The notes under the pieces are model-generated. The model was not told where the DNA came from, did no database searches, and saw only the letters and a program-made list of their open reading frames with translations. From Stemphylium vesicarium (lineage: Eukaryota; Ascomycota; Dothideomycetes; Pleosporales; Pleosporaceae): DNA of 64,000 nt. This document shows positions 22,314 to 34,600 of the stretch, one piece after another (the stretch's first letter is position 1; each line of letters starts with the position of its first letter). A program made the position numbers and the translations under genes. The stretch spans positions 1 through 64,000 of the forward strand of contig QXCR01000101.1 in the NCBI GenBank assembly GCA_004380135.1, in the 5' to 3' direction.

Positions 22314-24636
22314 CTACATATGCGTTGTCGGCTGAGGCCATTTATCCAACACTGTTTCCTCGCCAGTGATGGTCAGCTTCACCTCAGCCTGTGTCGGCTC
22401 ATCAAGCAGAAGTGTATACTCTCCTGGATAAATTACAGTATTGCCTGACTCATCGACTCGTGCCAAGGTGCCAAGCGTGAGTGGAAGCGAAGCCATGTTC
22501 GTCACGCCACCATGTATGTCCCTCAACCTCGCGTATGAAACGAGCGTCTTAAGAGGGAACGGCTCGGGTCCAACCTCCCCTTTGATGAAGGCCATAGCGA
22601 CAAAATCCGACGTCCGGTTTCCCTTGTTCGTCACCGCAATTTCGATCGGCGCAACTTTGCACAAATCCTTGTACTCGTATGTGCAGTCACTGATGATGTC
22701 CTGCACATTGTAGGTAAGGCCTTCAGAAGCACTGAACACGGCGTCAAAGGTGGTGTAATGCAGGCCAAATCCAAACGGTTGCACAGACTCGTTGTACCAG
22801 CGATAGGTCCGTCCTGGACTGACGGCGTCAGGCCGCAAGTTCATGTCCAGCATAGAAAGACTGGTGTAATCTGCCGGGTACTGAGTAATCGGCAAACGGC
22901 CCGCAACGGAATGTGCCCCGGATACAACTTGCATTACCGCTGGACCACCATCTTGACCAGGCCAGTTTGCCCAGATGACTGAGTTGACGCCTTCCATGGA
23001 CAGTAAGGGGGAGTTGTCTACCATGTCCCCTAACACAATAACCACAAGTGGCTTGCCGAGCTGAGATAGCTTGGTGATCAAATCGACTTGTGCGCTGGGC
23101 CAGCTGATATCGGTTCGATCGAAGCCTTCTGCCGCTGCCGAAGTGTCCAGCCCACCAAAGTAGAGAATGTAATCAGAGCCCTGAGCTGCATTTAGGGCGT
23201 TTGTAGTCCAGTTATCCGGCGCACTGGAATTCTGCAGAATGGGACCCGAAGCAATGGACATGTTCAAGCCCAGTCGCTCGCCTGCCCACACTGGCGTGTG
23301 GAGGTAGGGCGGCGGACCGCTGTAGATGCCAGAAAGCTTGGACGAGTCATTGGCCCAGAAACCGATCATGGCTACGCTTGATCCGTTCGAAAGAGGCAGA
23401 GGTAGCGTGTCGTCGTTTTTTAGCATGACGAGTCCTTCAGAGGCAATCTGTAGCGCTAGCTGCTGCGCTTCGGGTGTGTTGATGTCCGAGATTCCTAGAC
23501 CCGAGTATGTTGCCGCAGTGCCATCGAAGTAGCCTGCATGAACAAGCCCTTCATACTGTCGCGTAAGAGCTCTATTTACGACGGATTCGTCGAGAAGCCC
23601 TTGCTCCCAAGCGCCTGGAATGTCCGAAGATCCAGAATACTCGCAGCTGAGATCCATGCCGTTAGCGAAAGCGAGTGCGGTGCCTTCTGCAAGGGTCTCA
23701 GTGTAGTTGTGGTTCTCTGAGATATCTGCAACAGCCTCACAGTCGCTTGTGATGTAGTTGTTGCTATCCGTCCAATTCCAATGGTCCCTCAAAATTGTCT
23801 GGAGAACATAGGTGTCGGCACACGTGGGGATACCGTTGACAGCGTTGTAACTGCACATGAACGATCCCACTTTTGAATCTCTGGCGCATTGCTGGAATGG
23901 TGGCATGTAGTACTCTGCCAGGTCTTGCAGGGTAATTTGTGCGTCGAAATGATGTCGGTCGGTACCACCCCATGCCTCCATGTCATAGCCGACATAGTGC
24001 TTGCACGTCGCAATGATCTTTCTCTGCGTCTTGTCGCCTTCGAGACCGGCGAGGAGATGTTTCGTATAGCCTTTGATCCGCAGAATGTCTTCTCCTGGCG
24101 TCTCGGAGCCGCGACCCCATCGGGGATCGCGGAATGGGTTAATGTCCGGAGTCCAGTAGTCCACGGGAGCGACACCGCCGTTTCCAAACGCTCGCGCCTC
24201 GTTCCCAATGACGTTGGCAATCCGATAGATGAGACCATCATCGAATGCCGCCGACATAAGTAGAGGCATGGGAAACGACGTAGCATTGCTAAAGGGTTCG
24301 GTGAAATTGATCCCGGGCGCGCCAGCTACACCATGCAGGGCTTCGCCCCACCAGTTGTAGGCTGGAAGTCCGAGACGCGGTACGCCTTTAGACTTACTGC
24401 TTTTCTTAGCTCATCTGCATTGAGGACATTTGAAGACGTGCGTACCTCACGAGATTGTCAAGCTTTTCTTGTGTTTCCATGGCGGCGACCAGAGCCGCTG
24501 CTCGCTCGGGAGGAGATGCATTGACGTCACAAATGGAATTGTTGCTCAGAGGACCATTTTGACAATCAGGGCCGATGGCGTGCAATGTCGATACAAAAGA
24601 AGCACCAAGGAAGACAATGGCTGAGATGGAACGCAT
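22314..24636 (-). CDS. Secreted beta-xylosidase, GH3
   Basis: This enzyme releases xylose from the ends of xylo-oligosaccharides. Exon 1 is 24636-24446 and exon 2 is 24396-22314, joined by a 49-nt intron (GTACGC, GCAG) that creates LVSKSKGVPRLGLPAYNWWG, the usual GH3 xylosidase substrate-pocket region. The product has 757 residues. A signal peptide (MRSISAIVFLGASFVSTLHA) is present. The nucleophile is Asp282 in ITSDCEA. KHYVGYDMEAW and DPRWGRGSETPGED are the family loops. The alpha/beta sandwich and fibronectin-III-like C-terminal domain are complete. Many N-glycosylation sequons fit secretion. It lies on the same strand as the GH27 and GH2 genes, forming a hemicellulose group. Alpha-arabinosidase side activity is common in this family. 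Confidence 0.93.
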
Positions 24637-25106
24637 GATGGCCAACGTTTGTACGTTCTTCAAGCTTGACGGTACTCGAGCAGCGTAGGAAGCAGGCCAG
24701 TCTTTATGACCTCCTTGGTGCTCAGCCTCCAGGTTCTACTTTACCGCCAAGCTAACTAGGTACGTAGATGAACCGGTCCCGTAACCAAGCATGCATGATT
24801 TTGCCTTTTCTTATGATGAAAAGGTAGAATACAGTATTACCCCGCGCATACACACCCCGGATCTGCACGACCATGTTCTGCGATCGACCCGGCGTAAATA
24901 GACGACATTCAGCCACCGGTTCCAACAAAACGCGATGTGCACGTCACATCAATACGCGTGCAGCTCCCAAGACCTTGGGATTTCTGGAAGGCTTAAGCGA
25001 GAGGTGCGTTGGATTCTGGAGCTATCATATGGCTTAATTCAAACTCTAATCATAAGCTCTTCCATTTCACCTCGTCTCGACGGCCGCAGAAGCCTGTCGC
25101 GTAGAC
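24637..25106. other. Intergenic region upstream of the beta-xylosidase
   Basis: This 470-bp stretch holds the xylosidase promoter and the 3' flank of the acetate transporter. I looked for the xylanase-activator core GGCTAR next to the gene and saw no clear match. No gene is seen. Confidence 0.5.
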
Positions 25107-26125
25107 CTAATTTCCCTGACCGGTAGTTTCCTTCTTTGGAAAGACCTTGCTGCTCAGATCGAAGACTGGTAATGGGCAGGGGATACCGACAGCCTCGCAG
25201 GCAGTAAGAATGGCGAGATACCAGCCAGATATTAGACCCAGAAAACCGAACCCACCAGCAACGCGCAGCAGCATATCGATGTGCTCAATGTCGGCTTCCA
25301 CTCCGTTAGAAGCGAGATTAAAGTCAGCTGCGGCAATGAAGGCGAACAGCATGACGAGGCCGAAGAAGGTCAAGGTGAAAAGGAAATTCACACGAAGGGT
25401 ACCGATCAGAAAGACGAAGCTAGCGAGCACCCTGTCATGAAGTCAGAGATTGATTGGAAACTGAAGCCACAGATGACTTTGGTTCGCTGACTTACATCGA
25501 AACGTTATGAAAGCCTTGCGACGCATTATAGGCAGCCCCATATTGCCCACCTAGCTTGCTAAAGGCGTCGGTGGTCCGATGGATAGGGTCTTGCTGATAG
25601 GCGAGGCTTCCCCAATGGCTACCGTAAATGATGAAGACGGCCATAGGAAATGCTGCATGAGAGTCAATACTGTGTAGCACAAGGCGTGTAGCATGGATTT
25701 AAGGGCGTACTGTTACCGAGGATGAACTCTGCTACTCCTGCAAGATTCATAGCAAGGGCACCGAAGAAGTAGTAGTCTGCGCCAATGCCAACAAGACTCT
25801 GTGGAGGTACAGCACCCTGGAACCCGCAAAGAATCAGGATCGTGGAGGTGTAGGGCACTAAGAAACCGATCAGGCCAAGCAAAGTTGGGTTGGCTGTTCG
25901 TGATGTCAGTTTCTATCTCATGAGTGTTCTATTGCATGTCGCATCCGTACCGAATTTCTTTGCCAGATCACCGCGGCGCGGAGCCGAGGGCTGGAAGAAG
26001 AGTCGCTCGTACTGCTCGGGGGTTAAAGCAACGGTCACCTGACGACTCAAGGGTGCGCCATTTGCTGCAATGCCTACGCCATTGTTTTCGGTCATCTCAT
26101 GGTCTGTCTTTGAAGTTTCAGACAT
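25107..26125 (-). CDS. Acetate transporter, GPR1/FUN34/SatP family
   Basis: This 279-residue, six-helix plasma-membrane protein belongs to the AceTr family, which imports acetate with protons. Exons are 26125-25951, 25893-25711, 25652-25496 and 25431-25107. Introns of 57, 58 and 63 nt all have GTACGG/GTACGC/GTAAGT donors and CAG acceptors. The second junction was chosen so that ILGN-TFPM reads through, as in relatives. The first junction yields FANPTLLGLIGF, a variant of the family signature NPAPLGL. The hydrophilic N-terminal 60 residues are usual for fungal members. Its place next to hemicellulases that act on often acetylated polymers suggests use of released acetate, but this is inference. 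Some relatives have been linked to ammonium export instead. Confidence 0.92.
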
Positions 26126-26812
26126 GTCAGATGGCAATAGATCCCGAATCGGTGGTTATGAAAGTGGAAGGTAACCGAGGCAAAGGTAGCGGTGGATCAG
26201 GTATGCAGACGAGCGACCAAGCATACGGAGGCGGGCCAGCATGACTATATTGCTGCTGGAAGCTTGCCTGGGGCCACGCAAGAGACGGCACACGCCTGCT
26301 CTTTCCAGATGGTGTCGTCGTCATCCCTGCCTCAGCCCGAGGCATCTTTCACGGCTCGGCATCTCGCCCCCAGATTTCTCCGCACGGAATCTTTATCTCC
26401 AGTGCGCCGCTTGCGCAAGATACGGGGGCCGGGGTAAACCCGTCAAAATCCGGGGCGAGGCGTGTAACTAGTGGATAGACGGTAGAGAAAGCGGCAAATC
26501 AAGCCTTCTCAAGCGTGCGAAGCGTGCGAAGCGTTGTGCTCCGCGGACTTGGCAACGGACGCTAGAGTAAAACAGGGACGACAGGCCGTGGATGACATCA
26601 GGTGTTCTTGCATCTGTGGAGTAGTAGATCCCGCCCTAGTACGTACTATTTTCTTTTTCTATTAGTAATTATCAATCTAAGCGCGAGATATCATGGTATA
26701 GTAGAGTTTTAAATGATTATAATGAATAGCAAAAATATACTTACCTCTTGAGAGCATTAGGGTTACTAATAGAAGACGATGAAAGTGCATTATCTTAGAA
26801 TTCTAAATGTCC
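26126..26812. other. Intergenic region with AT-rich block
   Basis: This 690-bp stretch includes a markedly AT-rich part at about 26640-26800, in contrast to its GC-rich left half. A short direct repeat (GCGTGCGAA twice) lies near 26514-26531. No coding frame is supported. Confidence 0.5.
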
Positions 26813-28816
26813 TTAAAGCCTTCTTCCTCTAGAATAAACATATGCAATGACATACGTAAAAATCATTGTGCATAAGCTCATAGCAAGTCCACCAATCCAT
26901 GACGCCTGCGCCTCCTCTCTCATCGTGTCGCCACTAACAAAGAGGACGACCCAAGCCCTATTGCCCAACCCTAGGACAGTTCCGGTGCACCAGCAGCTCT
27001 CATAGAAACCAATCAACTCGAATATGGAACTCAAGATGATCCAAAAAGCGTTGATAATGGCAATGCCTTTACCACAGACCCGTAGCAGCACTGCGAGTCT
27101 ACCAATCCACGTAGCCTGAAATCCAGGGGTAGATTCGCGCGTTGCGCGTGGTCCTCCTGCTTGTAGCTCACTTTCTCGTGTCTCTAGATCTCTTTGAAAT
27201 CCAAGCATCACATGATGTGAAAGAAAGACTGATATCAGCAGAAGAATGTGAGCGGAAGTAGCAAGAATACCGTACAGTAGGTAGCCTCCAGAGCGACATC
27301 CGAGACCGCGTACCTCTGTCAGGTACGATATGACGATGGCAGACCCAGTGATGCCCCACTGGAGAGCCGCGGCGATGACGTTTGAGGCCATGAAGTTCCG
27401 GTTCCAGAGGGAGTCCGCTTTGACTTGCGTCCATGTCATGTATGGTTGATGCAAGTTGGGAGTTACATTGTTGGTTCTATCGAGAGATGGACTCAAGCCG
27501 GCTTCGATCTGGTTCGTGTCGCTCCGATTGGGACGCCGGAATTCGCGTGTGTGAGACGAAGCTGAATCGCTTGCCGTCGCATGAGCAGAGTCGGGATACG
27601 CAGGACCATTTGGCAATGGCTGAAGCTCTTGGGCTTGCAGCGACCTGAACTTCCTTTCGAACTCCTGGAAAATCGTATCGCGTAGCCTTGGGTGGGTCAG
27701 GATACGTGCATAGTTGTAAGCGGGACCCTGGCATGCTTCGTCTCCTTGCACTGAACCCCACAAGGCGTCGTCTGCTTTCGCCGACCGATCCTTGAAGCCA
27801 GACCTGGCTTCCAGAGCGTTCAGTGGTACAGCTCCACTTATCCTTGTGCATTCGATCGCGTGTTGCACTGTGTCCTTCCCCGATTGTGTCCCAACCGCCA
27901 TCCAACCCAAGACTACCGGAACCAACCAGGTCCAAAGGGTACCGGAGGAGAGCAGAAGAGCTTCAGAGTGCTGGCCAAGTGATGTAACGTACGATCCAAC
28001 GATTGTCAAGGCCCAGGCAACGACGGCGAAAAAGGTCTGCGCAAAGAGGGAGAATGTGTACTTCCGGCGAGTGTTGTGCAGACCTCGTTGAAGAGGTCGC
28101 CATCGATCGCGCAGCTGCTCTGCATTTCCCTGAAACAGGTTTCGCAACTCGTCGTTGTTTACTCGGATAGGGGACTGCTGAGAGAAGCAAAGGAAATACT
28201 CAGCCGACTGTATCGCTTCTTTCATGTCTCTCATTTGGGGTGTCGTTTCGTTGATACTGAATATGCCGTCGAATATTCTTGATGTAGTTTGCGCATTTAG
28301 AGCTGTCGACATGAGAGAAAATGTGATCAACATCGGGCTTCCGACCGCGAGGCAGAAGCTTTCAAAGTTCCCGGATATGGAGCCCGTCTCGTACGGTAGT
28401 TGCGCCGTCAGACCAAGCCACGGTAGCAAGTAGTTTGTCACACCGGATGTGAAGATTGGAAAATCAAAGACCTGCCAGAGTTTAGCTTCAGAAACATAGA
28501 GCGTTACTTCAAAACCCAGATTACAGGGTTTATTTCTGAAAACCCAAAATTTTGTTCAATTGTGCTGGTAAGGGGACAAAAATACCATAGGGAAGTTCTG
28601 CCTGCCGCAGTATGCATAACAAGTCGCTATATCGATACCCCATGCGTTCCAAGCTTCCTTGACAAACTTCACAGGCTTGTGGCCATTTTGCGCGACTAGG
28701 CCTTCGGCTACGTCTCTGAGGTTGTCGGCTGCAAGAAGTCGACTTACACACTTTGTCGACCATGAGGAGCCATTGACAAAGCGCTGCAGGAAACCGCTTA
28801 GCTCGGAATCGTCCAT
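26813..28816 (-). CDS. Fungal multi-spanning membrane protein of unknown function
   Basis: I do not recognise the function. The model has exon 1 28816-28586 and exon 2 28471-26813, with a 114-nt intron (GTATTT, GGCAG), giving 629 residues. The intron is the longest clear one here and could hide a small exon. Exon 1 encodes a soluble start that leads into FPMV-FDFPIF and the first helix. Several hydrophobic segments follow: near residues 125-150, paired helices near 220-280, and at least four more after residue 420. Between them lies a cytosol-like region of about 130 residues with a Ser/Asn/Arg-rich linker. This layout is common in fungal-specific membrane proteins of unannotated families. 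No catalytic motif is seen. Confidence 0.72.
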
Positions 28817-29555
28817 GTTATAACACCGTGGAAATTAGGTCGAATTCGCAAGGATGTGCTTTTCTGCAATCCGAAGAATGATCTCGATAGATTTTAGAGT
28901 TGAGAATCTGAGAAATTGCTTTGCCTTTGTGTCCGCAAGTGGGCAGTAAATATAATCCTATGCGTAACAACAGGCTGCGTTGGCTTTCCGGTGAGCTTTT
29001 GAATCTCGCCCCAAGGACTAGGCTGACAGGCAGCCTTTGCGGGATCTTTGGGTGCCACAAGCATACAACAGCCGTTGATAGGTGCGGTTAATTACGAAGC
29101 TGATGTGTTACGCCCGAATCAAGACGTCCTGTTCAGCTGGCCATGGTATTGCGATAACGCCGAAGCCACTGGCCATTCATAGTTTCTGTAAATATTGGAA
29201 GCTGCTCAGTTGGGAAGCTCGCACAAGGCTGAGGCTGTGCTCCTGATACCGTCGGAGATCTCGACTCGTTACTATTGTCAAGGTCAGCATCTGCCACGGA
29301 CTCTTTGAATAAAGCTTGTCCGGGAACTCAGTACTAGTCATGATCAACTGGTGGAGAAACAAAGGTAAACAAATCGCGCAGGTGAAGAGGGTGAAAGCAG
29401 CATCGGTGTCGTGCCAAATGTGCTGACCAACTACGGTAGGGCGCTAAACCAGGGGGAGTGTAGTCTTATCTAAAAAGGTAAAGCGAGCGTTCAACTCTCT
29501 TTGCGCCCTGATGTCCGCTATATTGTTTATCGCATGATATCGAGTCCTTCTGGGC
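28817..29555. other. Intergenic region, nothing supported
   Basis: This 740-bp stretch has only short frames without domain features. It includes the promoter of the membrane-protein gene and runs into the decayed oxidase. Confidence 0.45.
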
Positions 29556-30221
29556 GATTCAAATTGGTCCAGTGATGCAGACTGGAACACGCTCGACAGC
29601 ACTATTGGGGGCAGGCTGATTCGAGGAGCTCCAGTCGCAGAGGCTGCATGCTATGTGACGGCGGCCAGCGCGGCTAATGAGGTTTGCAAAATCTATGACT
29701 TGTACTGCGCGCTGGCTGGTGGCGGCGCAGGCAACTGGGCAGTAAGTCTGTCGGCCACAGTGAAGGCGTATGGTGACGGTCTTGTTGCTGGCGCGCGCTT
29801 GGGCTTTACGCGAACCTGTGGGGAAACATGACGCCTAGGAGCTAGGTGGCTTCCGCACCATGTCGCGCCTTCTCACAGTGGTTTACAAATCGGTCCTGCC
29901 TGGCTGGCGCGAATCACTTTCCTGCATCAATCTGGCCCTGGCGAGCAGCGAGCGTGCCACTTGGGATACGCTGGCTTCCAGCTTCGCCCTGATAAGCCAT
30001 TGGCAAGAGCTACTGCGCGATATGACATCTGGCGGCGGCCCCTACGCCAGCGAGGCTACCTTGAACAACCCGGACTGGAAGACTGACTACTACGGCGGTA
30101 ACTAGCTCGCTTGATGGCCATCAAGCAAGAGTACGATCCTGGCTTCGTCTTGTGGAATCGGCCGGCTATAGGCAGTGACGCGTATACGTTGAGCGAGGGT
30201 GGACGATCGTATGCTGTATAG
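29556..30221 (+). pseudogene. Relic of a berberine-bridge-type FAD-linked oxidase
   Basis: Pieces of a secreted FAD oxidase (6-hydroxy-nicotine-oxidase/berberine-bridge family) survive in order on the + strand. From about 29574 the frame reads DADWNTLDSTIGGRLIR, a family N-terminal segment. It passes in the same frame straight to LAGGGAGNWAV and a TVKAY strand, which normally lie after the FAD-binding domain, so roughly a hundred or more residues are missing. TGA closes this frame near 29830. The C-terminal part follows in another frame from 29860 (GGGPYASEAT, NNPDWKTDYYGGN), then TAG at 30103-30105. One base over, the expected end resumes (ARLMAIKQEYDPGFVLWNRP) up to TAG 30219-30221. A deletion plus at least two frame breaks means it cannot make an active enzyme. 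Confidence 0.82.
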
Positions 30222-30452
30222 ACGTAGGTATTCCCGGGAGCGTTCTGAAGAAATCACATCCTTAATGCGTCCAACGGGCACTTTTTGGACCAATACAATT
30301 ATTGTCAATAAGCAGTTGGGCGGTTTAGTGCATAGATAGGTTTCCTGGGTGCGGGTGTTGAGGGGCTGAAGCCTCATCACTCAACTGAAGCTAACCTCGT
30401 ACAATAAATGCGGGGTCCAGCTAAGCACGGACCCTGAGGAACTAGAATGGCC

Positions 30453-31259
30453 TCACCACTCTGATATTTCCCCAGTATAGACAACCAACTTGCCACCGTA
30501 CTGCTTCTTCGAAGCCTTCGCCAGCACCTGCATCATGCCCTCACAAGATTCCTTAACCGAAAGGGGCGCCTTCTCGCCTATACCCACAGCCCTCGCCGCG
30601 CCGTCGCCTAGGTCCGTCGAAACATGGCCCGGGTCGATAGTAAAGCAGTTGAGCCACTCATCCTCGGCGTTGATGCGAATCGTATACCAATTGATTGCCG
30701 TCTTGGTTGGCGCGTACGCGGCGTTGGGAATGGGTAGGTGATTGCTAAGTAGGGCCGCTGTCAACCCAATCCGCGAGAGAAAAAAAACATCAAATCAAAC
30801 TCACACCAGCAGTCCCGCCGACGACCCCATGGGCAGAAATATAGGCTCGCGTGTTGATTTCTTCAAGAGCGCCCGTGTTGCCTGATACAGCGCTACCACG
30901 CCATACACGTTCGGCTCCATGTGCGCCCTGATGTCCGCAATCTTGACCTCTGCGACGGTGGGGTATATGTACCCGATGCCCGCATTCGCAACCACAATGT
31001 CGAGCTGCTGGATTCCGTGCTTCTCTTGTAGCTCGGAGACGGCGTCCTTGGCGTCCTGCTCGATGCTCGCGTCGAGCTTCACCATCACGAGACGGCTGTC
31101 GGGACCTGTGGGTAGCTTTTGCAGTGCATGAGCGGTTGCATGTGTTGGGTTACGCACTGCAGCAATAACAGTATGTGATGATTCTGCTAGGAAGCGCTCG
31201 GTAAGGCCGAGGCCTATTCCTCGGTTGGCGCCTGTGATGAGGACTGTGGTGGGGGCCAT
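30453..31259 (-). CDS. Short-chain dehydrogenase/reductase
   Basis: This is a 248-residue classical SDR, an NAD(P)(H)-dependent oxidoreductase. Exon 1 is 31259-30805 and exon 2 is 30744-30453; the 60-nt intron (GTGAGT donor, CTTAG acceptor) was chosen because it alone keeps frame and gives LLV-NHLPIPNAAYAPTK. The cofactor motif TGANRGIG is at residues 9-16, NAG near residue 94, the Ser pair at 146-147 and the catalytic Tyr162/Lys166 in YAPTK. The C-terminal part with DPGHVSTDLG is typical of the C-factor/norsolorinic-ketoreductase-like branch. Those names reflect similarity only. No polyketide synthase or other pathway gene is adjacent, so no secondary-metabolite role is supported. Confidence 0.9.
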
Positions 31260-31687
31260 GTCGTATGGACCTCGCTTTGTGGAAGAAAAGATATTTGTAG
31301 TGTTAGATTAGGAAGGAGAGGGGCTATATCTAAAGGCAAGCGAGGGCGAAGACGGTAGCTGTGGATGTTCATTGCGGCTCATCACTAGCAGTGTTTTGTC
31401 AGTTTTTGCATTTCTAAGCACTGCGCCACATATCCGAATTCGGGTTACCAGCCAAGGTTGTATAGCTAAGCCAGGCCGCTGCTGCAGGTGCATGTAGCCG
31501 AAGGACGCAAGGTAAGCACAAAGAAGTTGGAGCGTTCGACAGGCAAGAAGTGAAAAGATGGAAATGAAACGAGTTCAGAACGCTTGCCTAATTGTATACT
31601 TTTATTTTGTTTTACTGTTCATAAAAGCAGCTCAAAGTAACTATGCAAAAACTCTAATGGATATCAAAAGATCAGAAAAACATCCAT
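31260..31687. other. Intergenic region, nothing supported
   Basis: This 430-bp stretch lies between the SDR start and the deacetylase stop. An AT-rich part around 31590-31680 would be the deacetylase 3' end. No gene is seen. Confidence 0.5.
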
Positions 31688-34600
31688 CTACGCGGCCGAG
31701 GTAGTATTCGCCTTGCCACTACCAAAGTACGCACAATGAATAGCATACGTAGACGTCTCCGCTCCAAAACCCTCCAAAACCACCGCATCAATCGTCTTCA
31801 ACGAAAAGGCGCTATTCCCCATTGCCGTGTAAGCCGACAGCGGAATACTCAGGATAACAGGGCTTCCATTCATCTTCGCATAGTCAGTGCTAGGCACACT
31901 AGCCCGCTGCAGCGGCGTCGAGCCACCACACCCATTCCCACCACTCTGCAGCTGAATGTTGAAACTCGCACCCGCCATAGCCGTGACGTTGATGTGCAGA
32001 TACGTGGACGCAGAGATGTCGGCGCAGTTCTGGAGCGAGTACCAGTAGGATCCCGACATGCTTGGTTGCAGGATCAAAGCACCGTTGGTGATGACGGGCT
32101 CGACTTCCATGGTTCCGTCGTCGCTCTGCGCATAGCCTTTGGCGTTGCGGCTGGGGTTTCCTCGAGTGCAGTAGTTTAGCCATGCGTCGCTGGGGCAGTC
32201 GCACGTCTCGGTCGCGGGTGTGGCGTCGATGGATATCAGACTGACGCAGCCAATCTTGATGTTGACGCCAGATGGGTTGAATGCCGAGATGGCGACGCTG
32301 TCTAGCCTGCTCGAGTTGATGCCGGGGAAGTCGGCAAAGGGGATGCGCGCGACTTGGTACGAAGCAGCATCGGTAAACTTGACGTACGAGGTCATGGGTA
32401 CGGAGACCGGAGACGAGGTCATGCTGCACTCGGCGTTCGTCTGCCATCGCAGCGACACCAGGAAAGTGGTATCTGCCGGGGCTGCCGCAGAGATTTGAAG
32501 GCCTGTCGCGTTCACCGTGTTTGCGTTGTAGCATGTGCTGGATCCGAATTGAGAGTACCAGTACGCGTCGCTCTTGGTGCCCATGCTCAGCGAGCCATCG
32601 CTGCTGACAGAGTATGAGCTAAGAGAGCCCTCGTCAGTCACCTGGCCGATAAGTCGGTTCATTCGCGGAACTTCGGACACGAATGTGCACGTGTTGAGAA
32701 TGGTGCCTGAACAGAGCGCGCAACCAGGGCTATCAGCCGGTCCGGTGAAGACCAAGGAGTAAACGCTGTAGGTTGAGCCGGGAGAGTTGAAGTTGGTCAT
32801 GACGAATGACTGGAGATAATTTGGGTCGAAGTTATCTGGGAAATCAGAGAAGGAAATGGTGGTCTGTGTCGAGGCGGCGTTGAAGGTGACTGGGACGTAA
32901 GACGTGGTTACGTTGGTGTTGCAGCCTCCACTCCCGTACTTAAATCCAATATTCGCGGTTCCACCTTGTGGTCCCGAAATGATGAGTTTGATCGCGTCGT
33001 AGGATCCATTCACTGCCAGACAGTTGGACGACTGCGCAAGCGACGAGCGGAAGTAAGAGTTGGCGTCACGAGGGACGAGATCGACGGACCCTCTGGCGAC
33101 ACGCTTATACGATTGCATGGTTTTTCCGTCCGTGATGGGAGCTCCGAGAGCGTTGGTCTGCGTTTGGAACTCCTTCGGGTCGCAAAAGTCCAATACAACG
33201 TAACCAGAAGCAGTCGCACAACGTGAATCAGGACCACTAGAAGAAAAGCCGCCTAGAAGAGAGATCCATCGCACCGTGAAGTTGCTTGCAGAAGAACCAC
33301 CATTGGGTGTGAAGTTGCGCAAAGTGATACGACCGAGGGAGTCGGCCTTGAGCCCCGAGAACGACGAAAGAGGGATTGTAATGTTTGCGAATTTATCCTG
33401 ACTCAAGGTTGCATAAGACTTGGTGCTGATGGTGGAATTGGTATTGGTACCCGAACTTAGGACAATGTCGAAAGACCCACCCGCTGGGCCACGCGCGTTG
33501 AGAGAGACTGCGGTATACGAGGTGGCGTTCAAGTTGACTCCATTGACAGCAGTATCAGTGTAAAAGAAAGAGTTTGCGCTTGACGGCAACAACTGCATTC
33601 TGCCCAACTCTGAGAGTTTCGCAAATGTCATGGACTGGTTGTAGTCCGTCTGGCCAAAGACGTTGTTGATACCAGTGATCCAGCGATCAACATTCTGGAA
33701 TGACTCGATTGCAAGGCCTTGAGTGTGATCTTCTCCTGGTGCCTTCACGCAACGCTTCTGAATCTTAAGGTTGTCAATGTAGATGGGTGTCTGAGGTGGC
33801 GAGATATTGCCAATGCGGATGGCGCGCACGTGAAGCATATCTTGTCCCTGGAAGTCTGTTAATGGTATGGTCACCGTGTGGTTCAAGCCATCGGCCGCAG
33901 CGTATCTGGTGACATCCAAGTAGGTGGCACTTGGAACTTCAGCGAGGCACCCCGAATCGTAAGAGACAAGCTGCACGTAAAAGGTGGAACCCGGGGGAGC
34001 AACCATATCGAAGTAAAGATGTGTGTAGAGCGTGGCGTCGAAGCAGAAGCGTGAGATCTCCGTGTAGTAAGAGTTGACGCCGCTGTTTGTTGTTGCGGTG
34101 AGTTGCAAAGTCCCGTCTACATTATTCGACGCAAGTCCCGTGGCAACCGTTTGCAGCAGAAGTAGGTTGACGTTGTTGCTTCCAAAGTAGAGTTCCAAAA
34201 AGTCGTCGATCATGACATCCCAGGCAATGCACTCGGAGTCTCCAATTGCCTTTGGGGTGAAGTCAGGGCAATTAGAGACGGATGAGTTGCTTGTACCAAC
34301 GCTGAAATTAAGCGTGTAAAGCCCCTTTGCTGTGTTCCGCAATACCACTGCGTTCGTCGTTCCATCGTACGAAAGTTGCTGACAGACCGAGAGGGAGCCC
34401 GTGGCGGACTTGAAGGCATAGTTCCGAGGTACCTGAACAGTAAGCCCTTCGGTAGCGCCATCCAGACGAACCGTCATGGTTGCAGCCGAGTTACTGGCTG
34501 CTGTGATGTTCACAACCGCCCGATCCCGGTTGGTCCACCAGTTGGCTATTCCTGTCTGGTTGAAGAAGACTGCAAAAGGGCGTACCGTATCGTGAAGTGC

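Noticed and set aside
30453..31259. SDR as part of an aflatoxin-type polyketide cluster
   Set aside because: The similarity to norsolorinic-acid ketoreductases is shared by many SDRs. No polyketide synthase, P450 or cluster regulator is adjacent.
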